A stretch of DNA of 61,031 nt, from NCBI GenBank assembly GCA_006503475.1, contig RSEH01000276.1, positions 1 to 61,031 of the forward strand. The letters run 5' to 3'. Within the stretch, counting starts at the first letter, position 1; each line of letters starts with the position of its first letter. A model generated the notes under the pieces. That model was not told where the DNA came from and did not search any database. It saw only the letters and a program-made list of their open reading frames with translations. Source of the stretch: Stentor roeselii (lineage: Eukaryota > Ciliophora > Heterotrichea > Heterotrichida > Stentoridae). Made by a program: the position numbers and the translations under genes. This document shows, piece by piece, positions 28,554 through 37,716 of the stretch.

Positions 28554-28935
28554 ATAGATAGATAAGTCGAATGGAGTAGCTTTTTTTATGGATTTTTCCA
28601 TTTTTTGAAGAAGGAAGATACTGAAGATTATCATCTGGGATAAAAAGATACTTGATTTTTGTGAGGAAATCTTTATATTTTAAACAGAAATTGAATTGAA
28701 TGCTAAGATATTACCTAAAATTAAGCTATTGAATACAAAAGTGTAAAATCATCTTCAAATAATCAACTATGAAAATAAATACCAAAACTACTAGAGAAAG
28801 TGCATACAACATATCACTTAAGTATTCCATTATCCTTCACCTACTTAAACATGAAAAAAAATCACTATTTCATTAACAGTCCCAACCTTTTCTCCATAAT
28901 GAAAATCCTAAAACCTTTCAATCCCTTATTAAATA
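28554..28935. other. Intergenic, no gene seen
   Basis: About 380 nt between the eEF1B-gamma-like and RING genes. It is AT-rich, has no open frame of note, and becomes A/C-rich and G-poor over the last ~150 nt before the RING start (from about 28780). Confidence 0.5.
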
Positions 28936-29286
28936 ATGAAAACAAGATTTTCCTCAAGAGCGACACTCTGCAGCATCTGTCTAGGCGAAATCGCGATTCA
29001 AGGCAACTTAAACACCTGCAAGCACGAATTCTGTTTCCACTGCATATCAAGATGGTCAGAGGTACTATTTAATCAGATCGAGAACCGATGTCCTGTCTGC
29101 AAATCAAGGTTTTCTTCGATATCTTCCGAATTTAAGCGAAAAGTTTACAAATCACAGAAACTTAAGAAAAAAGTGAACTTTGTGTCTAACAAGAGCCAGA
29201 GATGTGACTTGATTCTGATGACTTTGATTGAAACAGCAGAACATTTACTGACACATGAAATATACAGACTACTTGATAGACCTTAA
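28936..29286 (+). CDS. Small C3HC4 RING-finger protein, copy 1, with an in-frame 15-nt intron
   Basis: Unspliced, the frame codes for 116 residues. Comparison with the paralogue at 59912-60262 shows that 29062-29076 is an intron, so the real product is 111 residues. The RING reads CSICLGEI..CKHEFCFHCISRWSE|IENRCPVC, with all eight metal ligands (C-x2-C, C-x-H-x2-C-x2-C, C-x2-C) and normal spacing only after splicing. RING proteins of this kind are E3 ubiquitin ligases; this one resembles the RING of TOPORS and PHRF1. The C-terminal half (FKRKVYKSQK...VSNKSQRCD...LIETAEHLLTHEI) is shared by the paralogue and not known to me. Confidence 0.9.
   Translation: MKTRFSSRATLCSICLGEIAIQGNLNTCKHEFCFHCISRWSEVLFNQIENRCPVCKSRFSSISSEFKRKVYKSQKLKKKVNFVSNKSQRCDLILMTLIETAEHLLTHEIYRLLDRP
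29062..29076 (+). other. 15-nt intron without stop codon, in frame
   Basis: GTACTATTTAATCAG, phase 0, length a multiple of three and no stop, so it is invisible to gene finding by open frame. The paralogue has GTACTTTCCACGTAG at the same place, containing TAG; the coding flanks (GAG before, ATC GAG AAC after) agree in both. A is at position 10. Confidence 0.82.
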
Positions 29287-29303
29287 GTTAATAGTTTAGT
29301 CAA

Positions 29304-29765
29304 ATGGTCAAAAAAAATGAACCGACCCTATTTTCATTTGACGACTTGCCAAAAAAGTACATATCTGCCCCTGTAAAGGACCAATACCAAGAAGATCTTC
29401 ATGAGATGTACTTTAGGAAAAGAGCCAAGGCAGATTTTGAAAGTAGGAAAATGAATCCAGCAAGCGAGAAATTTTTCAGACTTTACTTTTATCAAGGCCT
29501 TTCTCAGGCAGATCGCGCTTTTTTACATCAGGAATACTTGGAAACACATGTAAGGCGATATATGTGCACTTTAATTGTCATGGCTACTTCAGTAGCAACT
29601 TACTCATTACTAGGAAGAACTTCAAAGTACCAACCTTTTAGAATGATTAGACTGGGCTTTGGAGCAGCTGCAGGGTATTTATCGTACTTTTTTTATAAGG
29701 ATTACAGTGTAAGAATCTTGGAGAAGTCTGTTGACCCGTTTTACGAGAAGTATGCAATAAGGTAA
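29304..29765 (+). CDS. Small protein with two hydrophobic segments
   Basis: A 153-residue protein. The N-terminal ~90 residues are polar and charged, followed by two hydrophobic stretches (about 95-113, CTLIVMATSVATYSLL, and 123-137, GFGAAAGYLSYFFY). The C-terminus is short (DPFYEKYAIR). I do not recognise the family; size and layout resemble small inner-membrane mitochondrial proteins, but that is only a guess. It starts 17 nt after the RING stop on the same strand. Confidence 0.72.
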   Translation: MVKKNEPTLFSFDDLPKKYISAPVKDQYQEDLHEMYFRKRAKADFESRKMNPASEKFFRLYFYQGLSQADRAFLHQEYLETHVRRYMCTLIVMATSVATYSLLGRTSKYQPFRMIRLGFGAAAGYLSYFFYKDYSVRILEKSVDPFYEKYAIR

Positions 29766-30002
29766 GATTTTTAAGATTAGTTAGATGAAATAGAGAATTC
29801 TTCTAAATTAAAAATATTTCTTTTCAACCTTATCATAAATTAAGTTACTTGCTGATTGCAAACTAAAAAAAGAAATAATTATCCGATTTTATTCTCATTT
29901 GAAAAATTTAAAACTTAATTTCATTCATTTCTATGACAAAATAAAAACTATAATTAAACCAGAATTTATCTATAAGTGTGCATAACCAGAGATTCATTAA
30001 AA

Positions 30003-30029
30003 ATGGAACTTATAACACATGGATTCTAA
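30003..30029 (+). other. Overlapping upstream ORF
   Basis: ATG at 30003 opens a nine-codon frame (eight residues, MELITHGF, then TAA at 30027-30029) that overlaps the main ATG at 30019 in another frame. If the transcript starts upstream of 30003, this could lower translation of the RCC1-kinase. Confidence 0.4.
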
Positions 30030-32181
30030 AGAACAATTATTCTGCTATTCATTTGGTTACGGCCGTTACGGTCAATTAGGCCATGAATTCCAAACAACCA
30101 GAATTCCTCAATCCTTATCAATCCCAGAGTCAATATTTTCTATTTCAGCAGGTGACGGTCATAGCATTCTTCTAACAGACTCCTTAAAGCTTTACTCCTT
30201 CGGTAAAAATTCTTTTGGCCAGTTAGGTTTAGGCCATTCAAACCCGGTTTGGACTCCAACCCTGATTCATTCTCTTAACTCAAAAAAAATCGAAGAAGTA
30301 GTCTGCGGCTCTGAACACACCTTCGCCCTTTCAATAGATGGCGAGGTCTTCGCTTGGGGTTTGAACCTTAAAGGACAACTTGGCTTAGGAGACACTTCTA
30401 ATCGAAACTCGCCAACTCTCTGTGAGTCGGTCAGTTCAAAAACAAATCAGTTTCAAGGCTCATCTTTGGAAAATGGAGAAAAAGTCACATCTTTGGCTTG
30501 TGGTGGACTTCATTCTTTGATACTTACTAATAAAAATAAAGCCATGGCCACTGGCCATGGCAGGCATTTTGCTACTGCAGTTCAAGAAGATTGTTTTAAG
30601 TTTCAAAAAATTCAGGAATTGCAAGGAATGGGGAAGGTTGAAATGATTCAGGCTGGACTTATGTTTTCAGCTGCTATTGTTCAGGGGAATTTGGTTGTTT
30701 GGGGAAAAATCGCGAATGGGTTTGTTACTCCTACTCAACTTGGCGTTGATAGGAATCGCCAAGTCAGTCCTGGGATTAGTGAAGGAAAGGGTAATCGAGC
30801 TACTTCTCCGAGAACTGGAAACTTTGAAAATCTCGCTTGTGGTGAATCTTTTTTAATTGCTGTTGCCAAGGGAGATTTGTGGATATTTGGAACAGCTTTC
30901 GGAAGGAGCTTTAATGAAATTACTAGGGTTGAAACTGAGAAAAGGTTAAAGTATGTAAGTTGCGGTTCTGATCACATAGCCTGCATCTCTGATGAAAACC
31001 ACGTCTTTTTCTGGGGCAGTAACAAATTCGGTCAATGCGCAGACACCTCATCCTCCTTAGTTCCCCAAGAATCCCATCAATTCACCTCCGCCCTAAAAAT
31101 ATCCTGCGGTTCTTACCACACTCTCCTTCTTTCAACCACACCTCTAAACCAATCATTTTTTCCCTGCGAAAACCCAAACTCAAAGACCCTTCCACCACCT
31201 TGCATTCATTCATCATCCATGCAAAAACTCGAGCAAGACTACAAAAAACTTTTAGAAGACCATTCACTGCTCCAACAAAAGTTAACTTCATCACCTTCCC
31301 TTCCAGAAACTTCTCAAAGTACAAAATATCTTTCTCCTTACTTCGAAGTCTCCTTTTCAGAGCTCCAAATAGATCCCGAGCCCATCGGGCGAGGTGGATA
31401 CGGAACAGTCTTCAAAGGGAACTTTCGGGGAACGACAGTCGCTGTGAAAAAGTTGAAACTTGAAGACAGGCCTCAAAGATTAGGAAAATCAGGAAAACAT
31501 TCAAAAGTTGATGATTTTCTTCAAGAATGTCAAACAATGATGTCAGTCCGCCACCCGAATATCGTCCTGTTCATCGGCGCATGCACAGTTCAACCTGAAC
31601 TGGCCTTGGTCCTCGAGTACTGCGGGAATGGGTCGTTATGGGACGTTTTACGAAATCACAACACTCCTCTTCCCTGGTACCTTAGATGTAAAATCGCTTT
31701 AGATATCGCAAGAGGAGTGAATTATTTGCATAACTTTCCTAGACCTGTTCTTCATCGGGACTTGAAAAGTTTGAATATTCTTTTAGATGACGCCATGAAT
31801 GCAAAACTCGCTGATTTTGGGTGGACTCGATTCAAAGCGGAAACAATGACGAATAAAATCGGGACTTATCAGTGGATGGCTCCTGAGGTCATACAAGGGC
31901 AGAACTACTCGGAAAAGGCAGATGTTTATAGCTTTGGAATCATTCTTTGGGAAATCGCGACTAGGAAACCTCCTTTTAAGGACTTGAGTGGAGTGCAGGT
32001 CTCTCAGGAAGTTGTGAAAAATCACTTGAGACCTGCGGTTACTAAGAGATGTCCTGAACCTTTTGCGAAACTTATGCAGAGGTGTTGGGATCGAGAACCG
32101 GATAGTAGGCCTGGATTCTTTGAGATTATTTTAGAACTTGAAGCGTTTTTGAAGTTTATTGAAAAAACTGCGGTTAGTTGA
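30019..32181 (+). CDS. RCC1-repeat protein fused to a TKL-type kinase
   Basis: A 720-residue protein. Residues ~5-370 form RCC1-type beta-propeller repeats (YGQLGHE, FGQLGLGH, KGQLGLGD, with recurring SCGSDH/ACGGLHS motifs). A coiled stretch (~395-420) leads to a kinase domain from ~450: glycine loop GRGGYGTVF, Lys in VAVKKLKL, HRDLKSLN (H579-D581), DFG at 599-601, and WMAPEV, as in TKL/CTR1-type kinases. Catalytic residues are intact. The propeller probably binds a partner and regulates the kinase. The start is chosen because the RCC1 repeats begin at once; it is the second ATG of the leader. Strand composition resets near 30.98 kb. Confidence 0.93.
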   Translation: MDSKEQLFCYSFGYGRYGQLGHEFQTTRIPQSLSIPESIFSISAGDGHSILLTDSLKLYSFGKNSFGQLGLGHSNPVWTPTLIHSLNSKKIEEVVCGSEHTFALSIDGEVFAWGLNLKGQLGLGDTSNRNSPTLCESVSSKTNQFQGSSLENGEKVTSLACGGLHSLILTNKNKAMATGHGRHFATAVQEDCFKFQKIQELQGMGKVEMIQAGLMFSAAIVQGNLVVWGKIANGFVTPTQLGVDRNRQVSPGISEGKGNRATSPRTGNFENLACGESFLIAVAKGDLWIFGTAFGRSFNEITRVETEKRLKYVSCGSDHIACISDENHVFFWGSNKFGQCADTSSSLVPQESHQFTSALKISCGSYHTLLLSTTPLNQSFFPCENPNSKTLPPPCIHSSSMQKLEQDYKKLLEDHSLLQQKLTSSPSLPETSQSTKYLSPYFEVSFSELQIDPEPIGRGGYGTVFKGNFRGTTVAVKKLKLEDRPQRLGKSGKHSKVDDFLQECQTMMSVRHPNIVLFIGACTVQPELALVLEYCGNGSLWDVLRNHNTPLPWYLRCKIALDIARGVNYLHNFPRPVLHRDLKSLNILLDDAMNAKLADFGWTRFKAETMTNKIGTYQWMAPEVIQGQNYSEKADVYSFGIILWEIATRKPPFKDLSGVQVSQEVVKNHLRPAVTKRCPEPFAKLMQRCWDREPDSRPGFFEIILELEAFLKFIEKTAVS
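30541..30561. repeat. 9-bp GC-rich inverted repeat inside the RCC1-kinase gene
   Basis: GCCATGGCC, loop ACT, GGCCATGGC: a perfect 9-bp stem with 3-nt loop in otherwise AT-rich coding DNA. It encodes part of AMATGHGR between RCC1 blades. Confidence 0.7.
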
Positions 32182-32279
32182 GGATTAATGGTAATTATTG
32201 GTATTTTTTGAGGTGTTTTAGGAGATTTTGAGTTTGGAAATTATTTTTAAGGAGATTATTTTAAATTTTTTAAAGATGA

Positions 32280-34781
32280 TTAGTACTTTACCACATCTTC
32301 CAAGACCTGGCTTAATCTTTGTTGCAGTCCAAGTAATTCATTTTGAGACTTATTCAATTCCGTTGCCTTGTCATTCTCAAGCTTCACAAGTTTATCCCTA
32401 TAAAACTCAATCGATTTTCTCGCTTGATCAACAATTTCCTGAACCTTTGCCTTGTTTTGCAAGGAGTCCTGGGCGATGAAGTCTTTGAGATACCTGACAG
32501 AAACTTCAAGTTCCTCAAAATTTTCCAGAAATGCAGCTTCAAGTACTTGAAAACTATTAAAAAAGGTCTTAAGAACAACTTGCAGTTCTTTTTTAACTTT
32601 TTCAGGCTGGTCTAAACTTTTCTTAAGTTTAAAGTTTTCATCTTGAAGTTCTCTAAACCGAGATGACAAATTTTGCAGTTCTTTTTCAAGAAGCCCTACC
32701 TGCGTAAGATGTCTTTCCAAAGCGATTTTCAATGAATTAGCTTCATTTTGATGTTTATTGACAGAAAGATAAAGGTTTTTTTTCTGGTCTTCAACTCGAG
32801 CATTAAAAGTTTTAATAAAATTTATCTGAATTTTTTCCTGAAAATTTTTAAAGTCCTGAAAAGAGTCAATAGTGCTTCTGATGCAAATTTTATAAGATTC
32901 CTTAATTTTTTTAAATTGATTCAAAAAATTTTCCCGTTGTTTAAAATAACGAGTTTCCAGCTTCGAGTACTTCGAGTTTAGAAGGCGATATTGAATATTA
33001 GCTTCTTCAACCTGGTCTTTATATTTTTCATGATTTTTTAGTGCATAAAGGTAGTTTTTTTCCTTGTTTTCCAAGTCTTTGACGATTTTTTCATATCTGT
33101 CAACAGCACTTTCCGCATGATGCAAGTTGACTTTAGTGACTTCCAACGCTTCACAAAGCCTGAGGTACTCAATCCGGTCTTCCTTTTTGATTTCTTTCAA
33201 CTTTTCTTCATGAGCCCTTACAAGTTGCTTCAACTCATTTTCTTGCCTTTCTTCGACCTGAGCACATAAAACCTTTAAAGACTCGAGTTCCTTGGCTTGA
33301 ACCGAATTTTCTTGATACAAACCTTTAAGTTCATTTTCCAGTTTTCTTATTTTTTCATTAAACTTGCTTGCTTCAAGCTCAGCTTTCTTCTTCATCTCAG
33401 CTGCTTGAGTATTGAGCTGGTCTTCAAGAATTGAGTTCCGAGTTTTAAAAGTTTCTAAAGTTCTTGAAAGGTCTTCAAAGTCCAAGTCGTATTCTTGATG
33501 CTTCTCAATTAATGACTTGTTTCGCGATTTTTCTTCTTGGATCTGACTCCAGGACCTGCTGATGTCGAGTTCTTTTGTTTCGAGTTCTTGAATCAACTTG
33601 TTTATATTTTGCTGCTTTTTTGAGTTTTCTTCTGAAAGTTGTTTTATTCGAGATTCAAGAAATTTTTCTTTGTCTTTAAAGGTTTTTTCTTGATTTTCTG
33701 AAAGATTTGAAAGTTTTTCAGTTTCAGTTCTGAACTTTTGGATGAGACTTTGAGAGTCTTGGAGATTTATCTGTAGGTCTTTTATTGTTTTTTCATGAGA
33801 AGAAAGTTTAGAAGCTGATTCATTTTGAAGGATTTTCAGGTCTTTTATGTAAACCTGGCATTCTTTAAGCTCTTGTTCTTTATTAGCTAGATTTTTTTCA
33901 CTTTTTTCTTTAGAAATGATGAGTTTTTCTAGTTTTTCCTGGTAAAGTCGATTGGATTTTTCACAGTCATTAAGATGTTGTTGAAGTTTTTGAATTTCCA
34001 TTAGAAATTCATGGATTTGTGATTCAGATAATGACTCAAAACTTGATTTTAACTTGATAAGTTCTTCAGTGTGAACATTTCCCGCTTGTTTCAAGTTCCG
34101 GGCGTATTCTTCACTGATTTCTTTTACCTGACTGTCACAAACTTGTCTGACAGAGGTTTGAAGTCTTACTTGAGATTCGAGTTCTTTTTGAATTTTCGCG
34201 ATTTCTGTGTCTCTTATGATCAGCTCTTCTCTCATCCTTCCGATTTTTTCTTTGTAGTGATTTTTAAGGGATTGAAAGTCTTTAACTGAACTTCCTGCTT
34301 TTGATTCTTTGATTCTTAAGTTTTCTTCAGAGACTTTATTTAAATTCTGGGTCAGGTCTTTGATTTTTTCGCGAAGGTCTTTGTTTGTTGACTCGGATTC
34401 TTCATTGTTGGATTTGATTTTTTGAATCATTTTTTCGAGGTCTTGGATGTTTTTTCGCATTAGTAGGTTTTCTTCATAAAGATCTTGAATTCCATGGTTT
34501 TCGTCGTGATGAGCTTTTTTTTCTTCTGGTTGTGATTTTTTAGAAGATCTTTGAAGTTCGTTTAGATCTTCAAGGCCGTTAATCATATCTCGAGTACTCG
34601 GCCGAAAAGTAGTTGAATACTTAAGACTATCCGAATCAATAGGAACACTAAAAACATCACTTTTCTGCTGTTTTTCCAAACTAGAAATACTTTTCAACGA
34701 ATTCTTAAGTTCATCAATTCTCTTCTGGTATCCTTCTCGAGCTTCTTGTAAAATCGAATCAAGTTCTAAATCTTTTTGCAT
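32280..34781 (-). CDS. Long coiled-coil protein
   Basis: An 833-residue protein, almost entirely Glu/Lys/Leu/Gln heptad-type sequence with no catalytic motif seen. Residues ~15-75 are a Ser-rich linker (KSISSLEKQQKSDVF, PSTRDMINGLEDLN); from ~90 to the end coiled coil predominates. No signal or membrane segment is seen. It may be a cytoskeletal or cilium/basal-body scaffold. A second coiled-coil-rich gene on the same strand starts 617 nt upstream and stops 35 nt before this one begins; they are separate because no 15-nt intron can join them. Confidence 0.85.
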   Translation of the reverse strand: MQKDLELDSILQEAREGYQKRIDELKNSLKSISSLEKQQKSDVFSVPIDSDSLKYSTTFRPSTRDMINGLEDLNELQRSSKKSQPEEKKAHHDENHGIQDLYEENLLMRKNIQDLEKMIQKIKSNNEESESTNKDLREKIKDLTQNLNKVSEENLRIKESKAGSSVKDFQSLKNHYKEKIGRMREELIIRDTEIAKIQKELESQVRLQTSVRQVCDSQVKEISEEYARNLKQAGNVHTEELIKLKSSFESLSESQIHEFLMEIQKLQQHLNDCEKSNRLYQEKLEKLIISKEKSEKNLANKEQELKECQVYIKDLKILQNESASKLSSHEKTIKDLQINLQDSQSLIQKFRTETEKLSNLSENQEKTFKDKEKFLESRIKQLSEENSKKQQNINKLIQELETKELDISRSWSQIQEEKSRNKSLIEKHQEYDLDFEDLSRTLETFKTRNSILEDQLNTQAAEMKKKAELEASKFNEKIRKLENELKGLYQENSVQAKELESLKVLCAQVEERQENELKQLVRAHEEKLKEIKKEDRIEYLRLCEALEVTKVNLHHAESAVDRYEKIVKDLENKEKNYLYALKNHEKYKDQVEEANIQYRLLNSKYSKLETRYFKQRENFLNQFKKIKESYKICIRSTIDSFQDFKNFQEKIQINFIKTFNARVEDQKKNLYLSVNKHQNEANSLKIALERHLTQVGLLEKELQNLSSRFRELQDENFKLKKSLDQPEKVKKELQVVLKTFFNSFQVLEAAFLENFEELEVSVRYLKDFIAQDSLQNKAKVQEIVDQARKSIEFYRDKLVKLENDKATELNKSQNELLGLQQRLSQVLEDVVKY

Positions 34782-34816
34782 CTAAATATGAATTATTTGA
34801 ATACAACAGTTATTAA

Positions 34817-35398
34817 TTAGCAGTCAAAAAAAGAACTCGCTTGTTTTCTCTGTTTTTTGAAGTAAGTCGAAACCGAGTTTACCTTTTTAAGCAAGACTTG
34901 AGAAGATTGTCTTGAATTATGCAAAAGTCTCGACTGAGTAGAGTTTAAAGTCTTTTCAGGCGAGAGACTTTCACTCAAAAGCGGCTCATTCTGCAGGGTT
35001 TCAATGGTTTTGTGAAGACCTCGAATAATGCTGTCGAGGTGAAAGTTGCGTCGGTCACTTTCAATCAATTTGGCTTCCAGGTCTGTTATTCTTTGAATGT
35101 ACTTTTGCTTTGATGAGTGAAAAGTAGAGGAGTCTATGAATAAAGAGTCTTTAATATGAGAGTCTTTAGATGAATGGCTTTTTGATTCGAAGGAGTTCAG
35201 GTTGGGGTCGGTTTGGACTTGACGACTGGTTTTTGAGAGTGTTTTGAATGAGAGTTGTGATTTTAGGTTTACTATTTCTGTCTCTAGACGAAGGATTTCT
35301 GAATCACGTGCAAGGACTTCACCTGTTAATTCGCTTATTTTTATTTCCTATTTGGTTTATACTGAATCGACCAACTGCATCATCAGGTTTGAAGTCAT
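34817..35398 (-). CDS. Ser-rich coiled-coil protein with one 15-nt intron
   Basis: Read from ATG 35398; splicing out 35348-35362 gives 188 residues starting MTSNLMMQLVDSEIKISELTG. A leucine-zipper-like helix (about 12-45) is followed by a Ser-rich linker with SKDSHIKDS-type repeats and a second helix (IQRITDLEAKLIESDRRN, LHKTIETLQ), then a basic/Ser tail ending SFFDC. Without the intron only the last 83 residues would be seen. The function is unknown. Its order next to another coiled-coil gene on the same strand might reflect a shared structure. Confidence 0.78.
35348..35362 (-). other. 15-nt intron
   Basis: Sense sequence GTATAAACCAAATAG with in-frame TAA and TAG. Removal joins GTC GAT TCA to GAA ATA AAA (phase 0) and supplies the only ATG for the downstream frame. 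A at positions 10-12. Confidence 0.82.
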
Positions 35399-35707
35399 TA
35401 TTTAATTATGAGAAAATTTATTGGATAGAGGATTTTTATATGAAATTCATTTATGTATATCAAGTTTTATATTATTGAATATTCGTTTGGATTTTTAATG
35501 ATTTGAGGAATGTTGTTTTAAGGTGAGCTCTATTAATTATTTTGGTAATTTTTTATACGTGATAGAATTATGGCTTTGAAATTTGAGATTTCAATATTTT
35601 ATTTAGCTGAGATTAATTATAACTTTATTTATTGATCGTTTTGATGACCTGATGTTTTGTCTTTAATAATAAAGACGGTAAACTTACACTAATTTTTTAT
35701 AACCTTA
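35399..35707. other. Intergenic, no gene seen
   Basis: About 310 nt between two minus-strand genes, AT-rich. The part next to the coiled-coil start is G/T-rich and C-poor on the plus strand (from 35399 to about 35530), the usual leader character for a minus-strand gene. Confidence 0.45.
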
Positions 35708-36874
35708 TTAAAAACTAAAATAAACTGTGCTAAATATTGCAGCAGCTCCGAAGATAACTCCAAGTCCAATCATAACTGAAGCAAATATTTTCGCCCTTTT
35801 ATCATCTTCATTCATTTTCAAGTGAATAATAGCTGGAAAGATAAAAGCCAACGGCGAAGAAAAAACTCCTCCAATGATAGAAACATAAAGTCCAAGGTCA
35901 TTTCTAGCAAGAGTTCCAATGAAAACAATGAACAAAATAACAAAAATCCTATAAATCGCTGTTTTTTTCCCTTTAATCTTCAAATATTTTTCAGAGATAC
36001 TAAAAACAGGGTTGAGTACCAAAGGCATTGTCAGTACAACAGCCATCGAATACATAATCAAAACAACAGCAACCCAAGGTTCATTCGGCAAATTAAGAAT
36101 AACCAAGTCTTTAATATCATCTCCAAAAGCAAAGTCGCAAATATTTGAAAAAAATATAAAAACCACAACAATAGTTATGATCATAAAACTCAAAGACCTG
36201 TTAAAGTCTTTAGGAGTATTCATCACTTCTTTAATTGGAAGAATCATCGGAATTCCTTCAAATCCATAAACCAAGGTGCCCAGGGTGTAGAACATGTTGC
36301 TTGGTGTAATGATTGAAGTTCTTGCTGATGATGTCTGCGACAGTGAATACCCTGCAATTGTCAAAATACTGCTGATTATTATCACGTCAGCTAAAATATG
36401 TGCCCAGGACTGGTCTTTAATTGACCTGATCAAGCACAGAGGAATAAGAAAAGCAAGCAAAACGACTGAAAAAATGTAAGGAGAAACTGATACATTAAAG
36501 ATCGTAAAAGACTTCAACAGTAAATCAACAGTAAACCCAACATTTATCACTCCAGGTCCGAATTGAGTTAGAAAAATAATGCTGTCTAAAAGGTAAGTAC
36601 CAAATGACCCCATTGCTTTTTCAGCTATTTCGGAATAAGTTCCTCCTACCTTGTCATGAGCGTTTGATAACCAAATCATGCACATCAACGTCAGGTATCC
36701 AATAATCACACATAATACCGAACTGTACAAAGACCCTCCCAAGTAAAACGAGTGAGGCTGATAAAGAATCCCTGTGGTTATCATCGACTTTACCAACGAA
36801 AGGTAGATCCTTCGAGTTGAAAGGCCTCCATCCACCAGTAAACAATTTACTGAATCCACAGATTTATTTAACAT
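35708..36874 (-). CDS. Amino acid/auxin permease (AAAP) family transporter
   Basis: A 388-residue protein with about eleven hydrophobic segments. It begins with the family's first-helix signature (SLVKSMITTGILYQPHSFYLGG), then VGGTYSEIAEKAMG, and IGLGVIFGAA near the end. The family symports amino acids with H+ or Na+ at the plasma membrane or vacuole-type organelles. The middle motif YGFEGIPMILPIKEVM is the typical sixth-helix region. A short cytosolic N-terminus precedes it. It is divergent from the next gene, with 72 nt between starts. Confidence 0.93.
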   Translation of the reverse strand: MLNKSVDSVNCLLVDGGLSTRRIYLSLVKSMITTGILYQPHSFYLGGSLYSSVLCVIIGYLTLMCMIWLSNAHDKVGGTYSEIAEKAMGSFGTYLLDSIIFLTQFGPGVINVGFTVDLLLKSFTIFNVSVSPYIFSVVLLAFLIPLCLIRSIKDQSWAHILADVIIISSILTIAGYSLSQTSSARTSIITPSNMFYTLGTLVYGFEGIPMILPIKEVMNTPKDFNRSLSFMIITIVVVFIFFSNICDFAFGDDIKDLVILNLPNEPWVAVVLIMYSMAVVLTMPLVLNPVFSISEKYLKIKGKKTAIYRIFVILFIVFIGTLARNDLGLYVSIIGGVFSSPLAFIFPAIIHLKMNEDDKRAKIFASVMIGLGVIFGAAAIFSTVYFSF

Positions 36875-36946
36875 TATAACTAAACTAAATTCAATAATAA
36901 CCTCACAAAAATTAATAATTTGTTGAAATTTTCTGGATTCTAAGAA

Positions 36947-37438
36947 ATGGAAAAGACAAAAAAACCAGCTCTTGGCTCTTTTAAGAACAAACTTTCAGCT
37001 ATTGTTGGGTTACTTGAACTTTCTTATATTATTGTTTTGACTTATGTGCTTAACGTTAATGAAGGAGACTGCTCACAGCCTATTCGGCTTTGGCTTGAGG
37101 TGTTGTTTTATTTATTCGCTGGGCATTTCTCAGTATTTCAGTTGACTTTGATAATTTCAGAGATTTCTAAGGGATGCAGAGGCTCTGTTGCTGTTGTTTT
37201 CAGTTTGATTAATTTATTGTTGAGTGTTTTTGTACCTTTTTGGGTCGTCATCGGAAGCTATTGGTATTTTACGTGTGATTCTAGTTGTTCTGATACGTTT
37301 TATGAAGGAGAAATCGCTACTTATGTGATTTTAATTGTTTACTATTGCTTTGTTGGAGCTGGGTGCTGTGTTGGATGCTTGATGTGGGTCATGATGGTTG
37401 TTGGTAAGGGGATCACTAGTGAGGTCTCTTATTACTAA
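36947..37438 (+). CDS. Four-transmembrane protein of unknown function
   Basis: A 163-residue protein with four hydrophobic segments (about 16-34, 50-66, 80-102, 124-148) and a short extracytosolic loop containing CDSSCSD. The last segment is rich in Cys and Gly (CFVGAGCCVGCLMW). Tetraspanin- and claudin-like layouts are possible, but their diagnostic motifs (CCG, W-x-C-C) are not present. I do not recognise the family. Confidence 0.75.
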   Translation: MEKTKKPALGSFKNKLSAIVGLLELSYIIVLTYVLNVNEGDCSQPIRLWLEVLFYLFAGHFSVFQLTLIISEISKGCRGSVAVVFSLINLLLSVFVPFWVVIGSYWYFTCDSSCSDTFYEGEIATYVILIVYYCFVGAGCCVGCLMWVMMVVGKGITSEVSYY

Positions 37439-37620
37439 GTAGGTAGATAAGAAGTTGAAGGTTTAGTGCGTTTAAGAGGTTTATAAGATATGCACCTCAG
37501 ATTGGAGATTAGTTAATTTATGATACCTTTGATGAGGAAATTTTTTATATTGAAATCCCTAAAAAAAACTCATACATCCTCAAAGATAAATAATCTCGAT
37601 CATTTACAATCCGATCAAAA

Positions 37621-37716
37621 CTCCTATTCAAATCCATCCCAATCCAAAAAATCATAAACCCAAAAACCAACTCCAAAAAAAATCACTCCATTTTCACCTA
37701 AACCCAATTAACTCAA
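37621..37716 (+). promoter_or_regulatory. G-free leader of the WDR75 gene
   Basis: The 96 nt before the ATG contain no G on the sense strand; three G occur in the 60 nt before that. A clear example of the sense-strand G depletion seen at most starts here. No TATA box or initiator can be picked out. Confidence 0.55.

Noticed and set aside
28239-28634. 131-residue minus-strand frame opposite the eEF1B-gamma-like gene
   Set aside because: Its Phe/Leu-rich sequence is the complement of the Lys/Glu-rich tail of the plus-strand gene.
31035-31463. 142-residue plus-strand frame inside the RCC1-kinase gene
   Set aside because: Shifted-frame shadow in an A/C-rich part; no domain and the main frame is conserved.
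34782-34816. Joining the two coiled-coil genes at 32280 and 34817 into one
   Set aside because: No 15-nt GT/GC-AG segment bridges the stop and the next ATG in frame.
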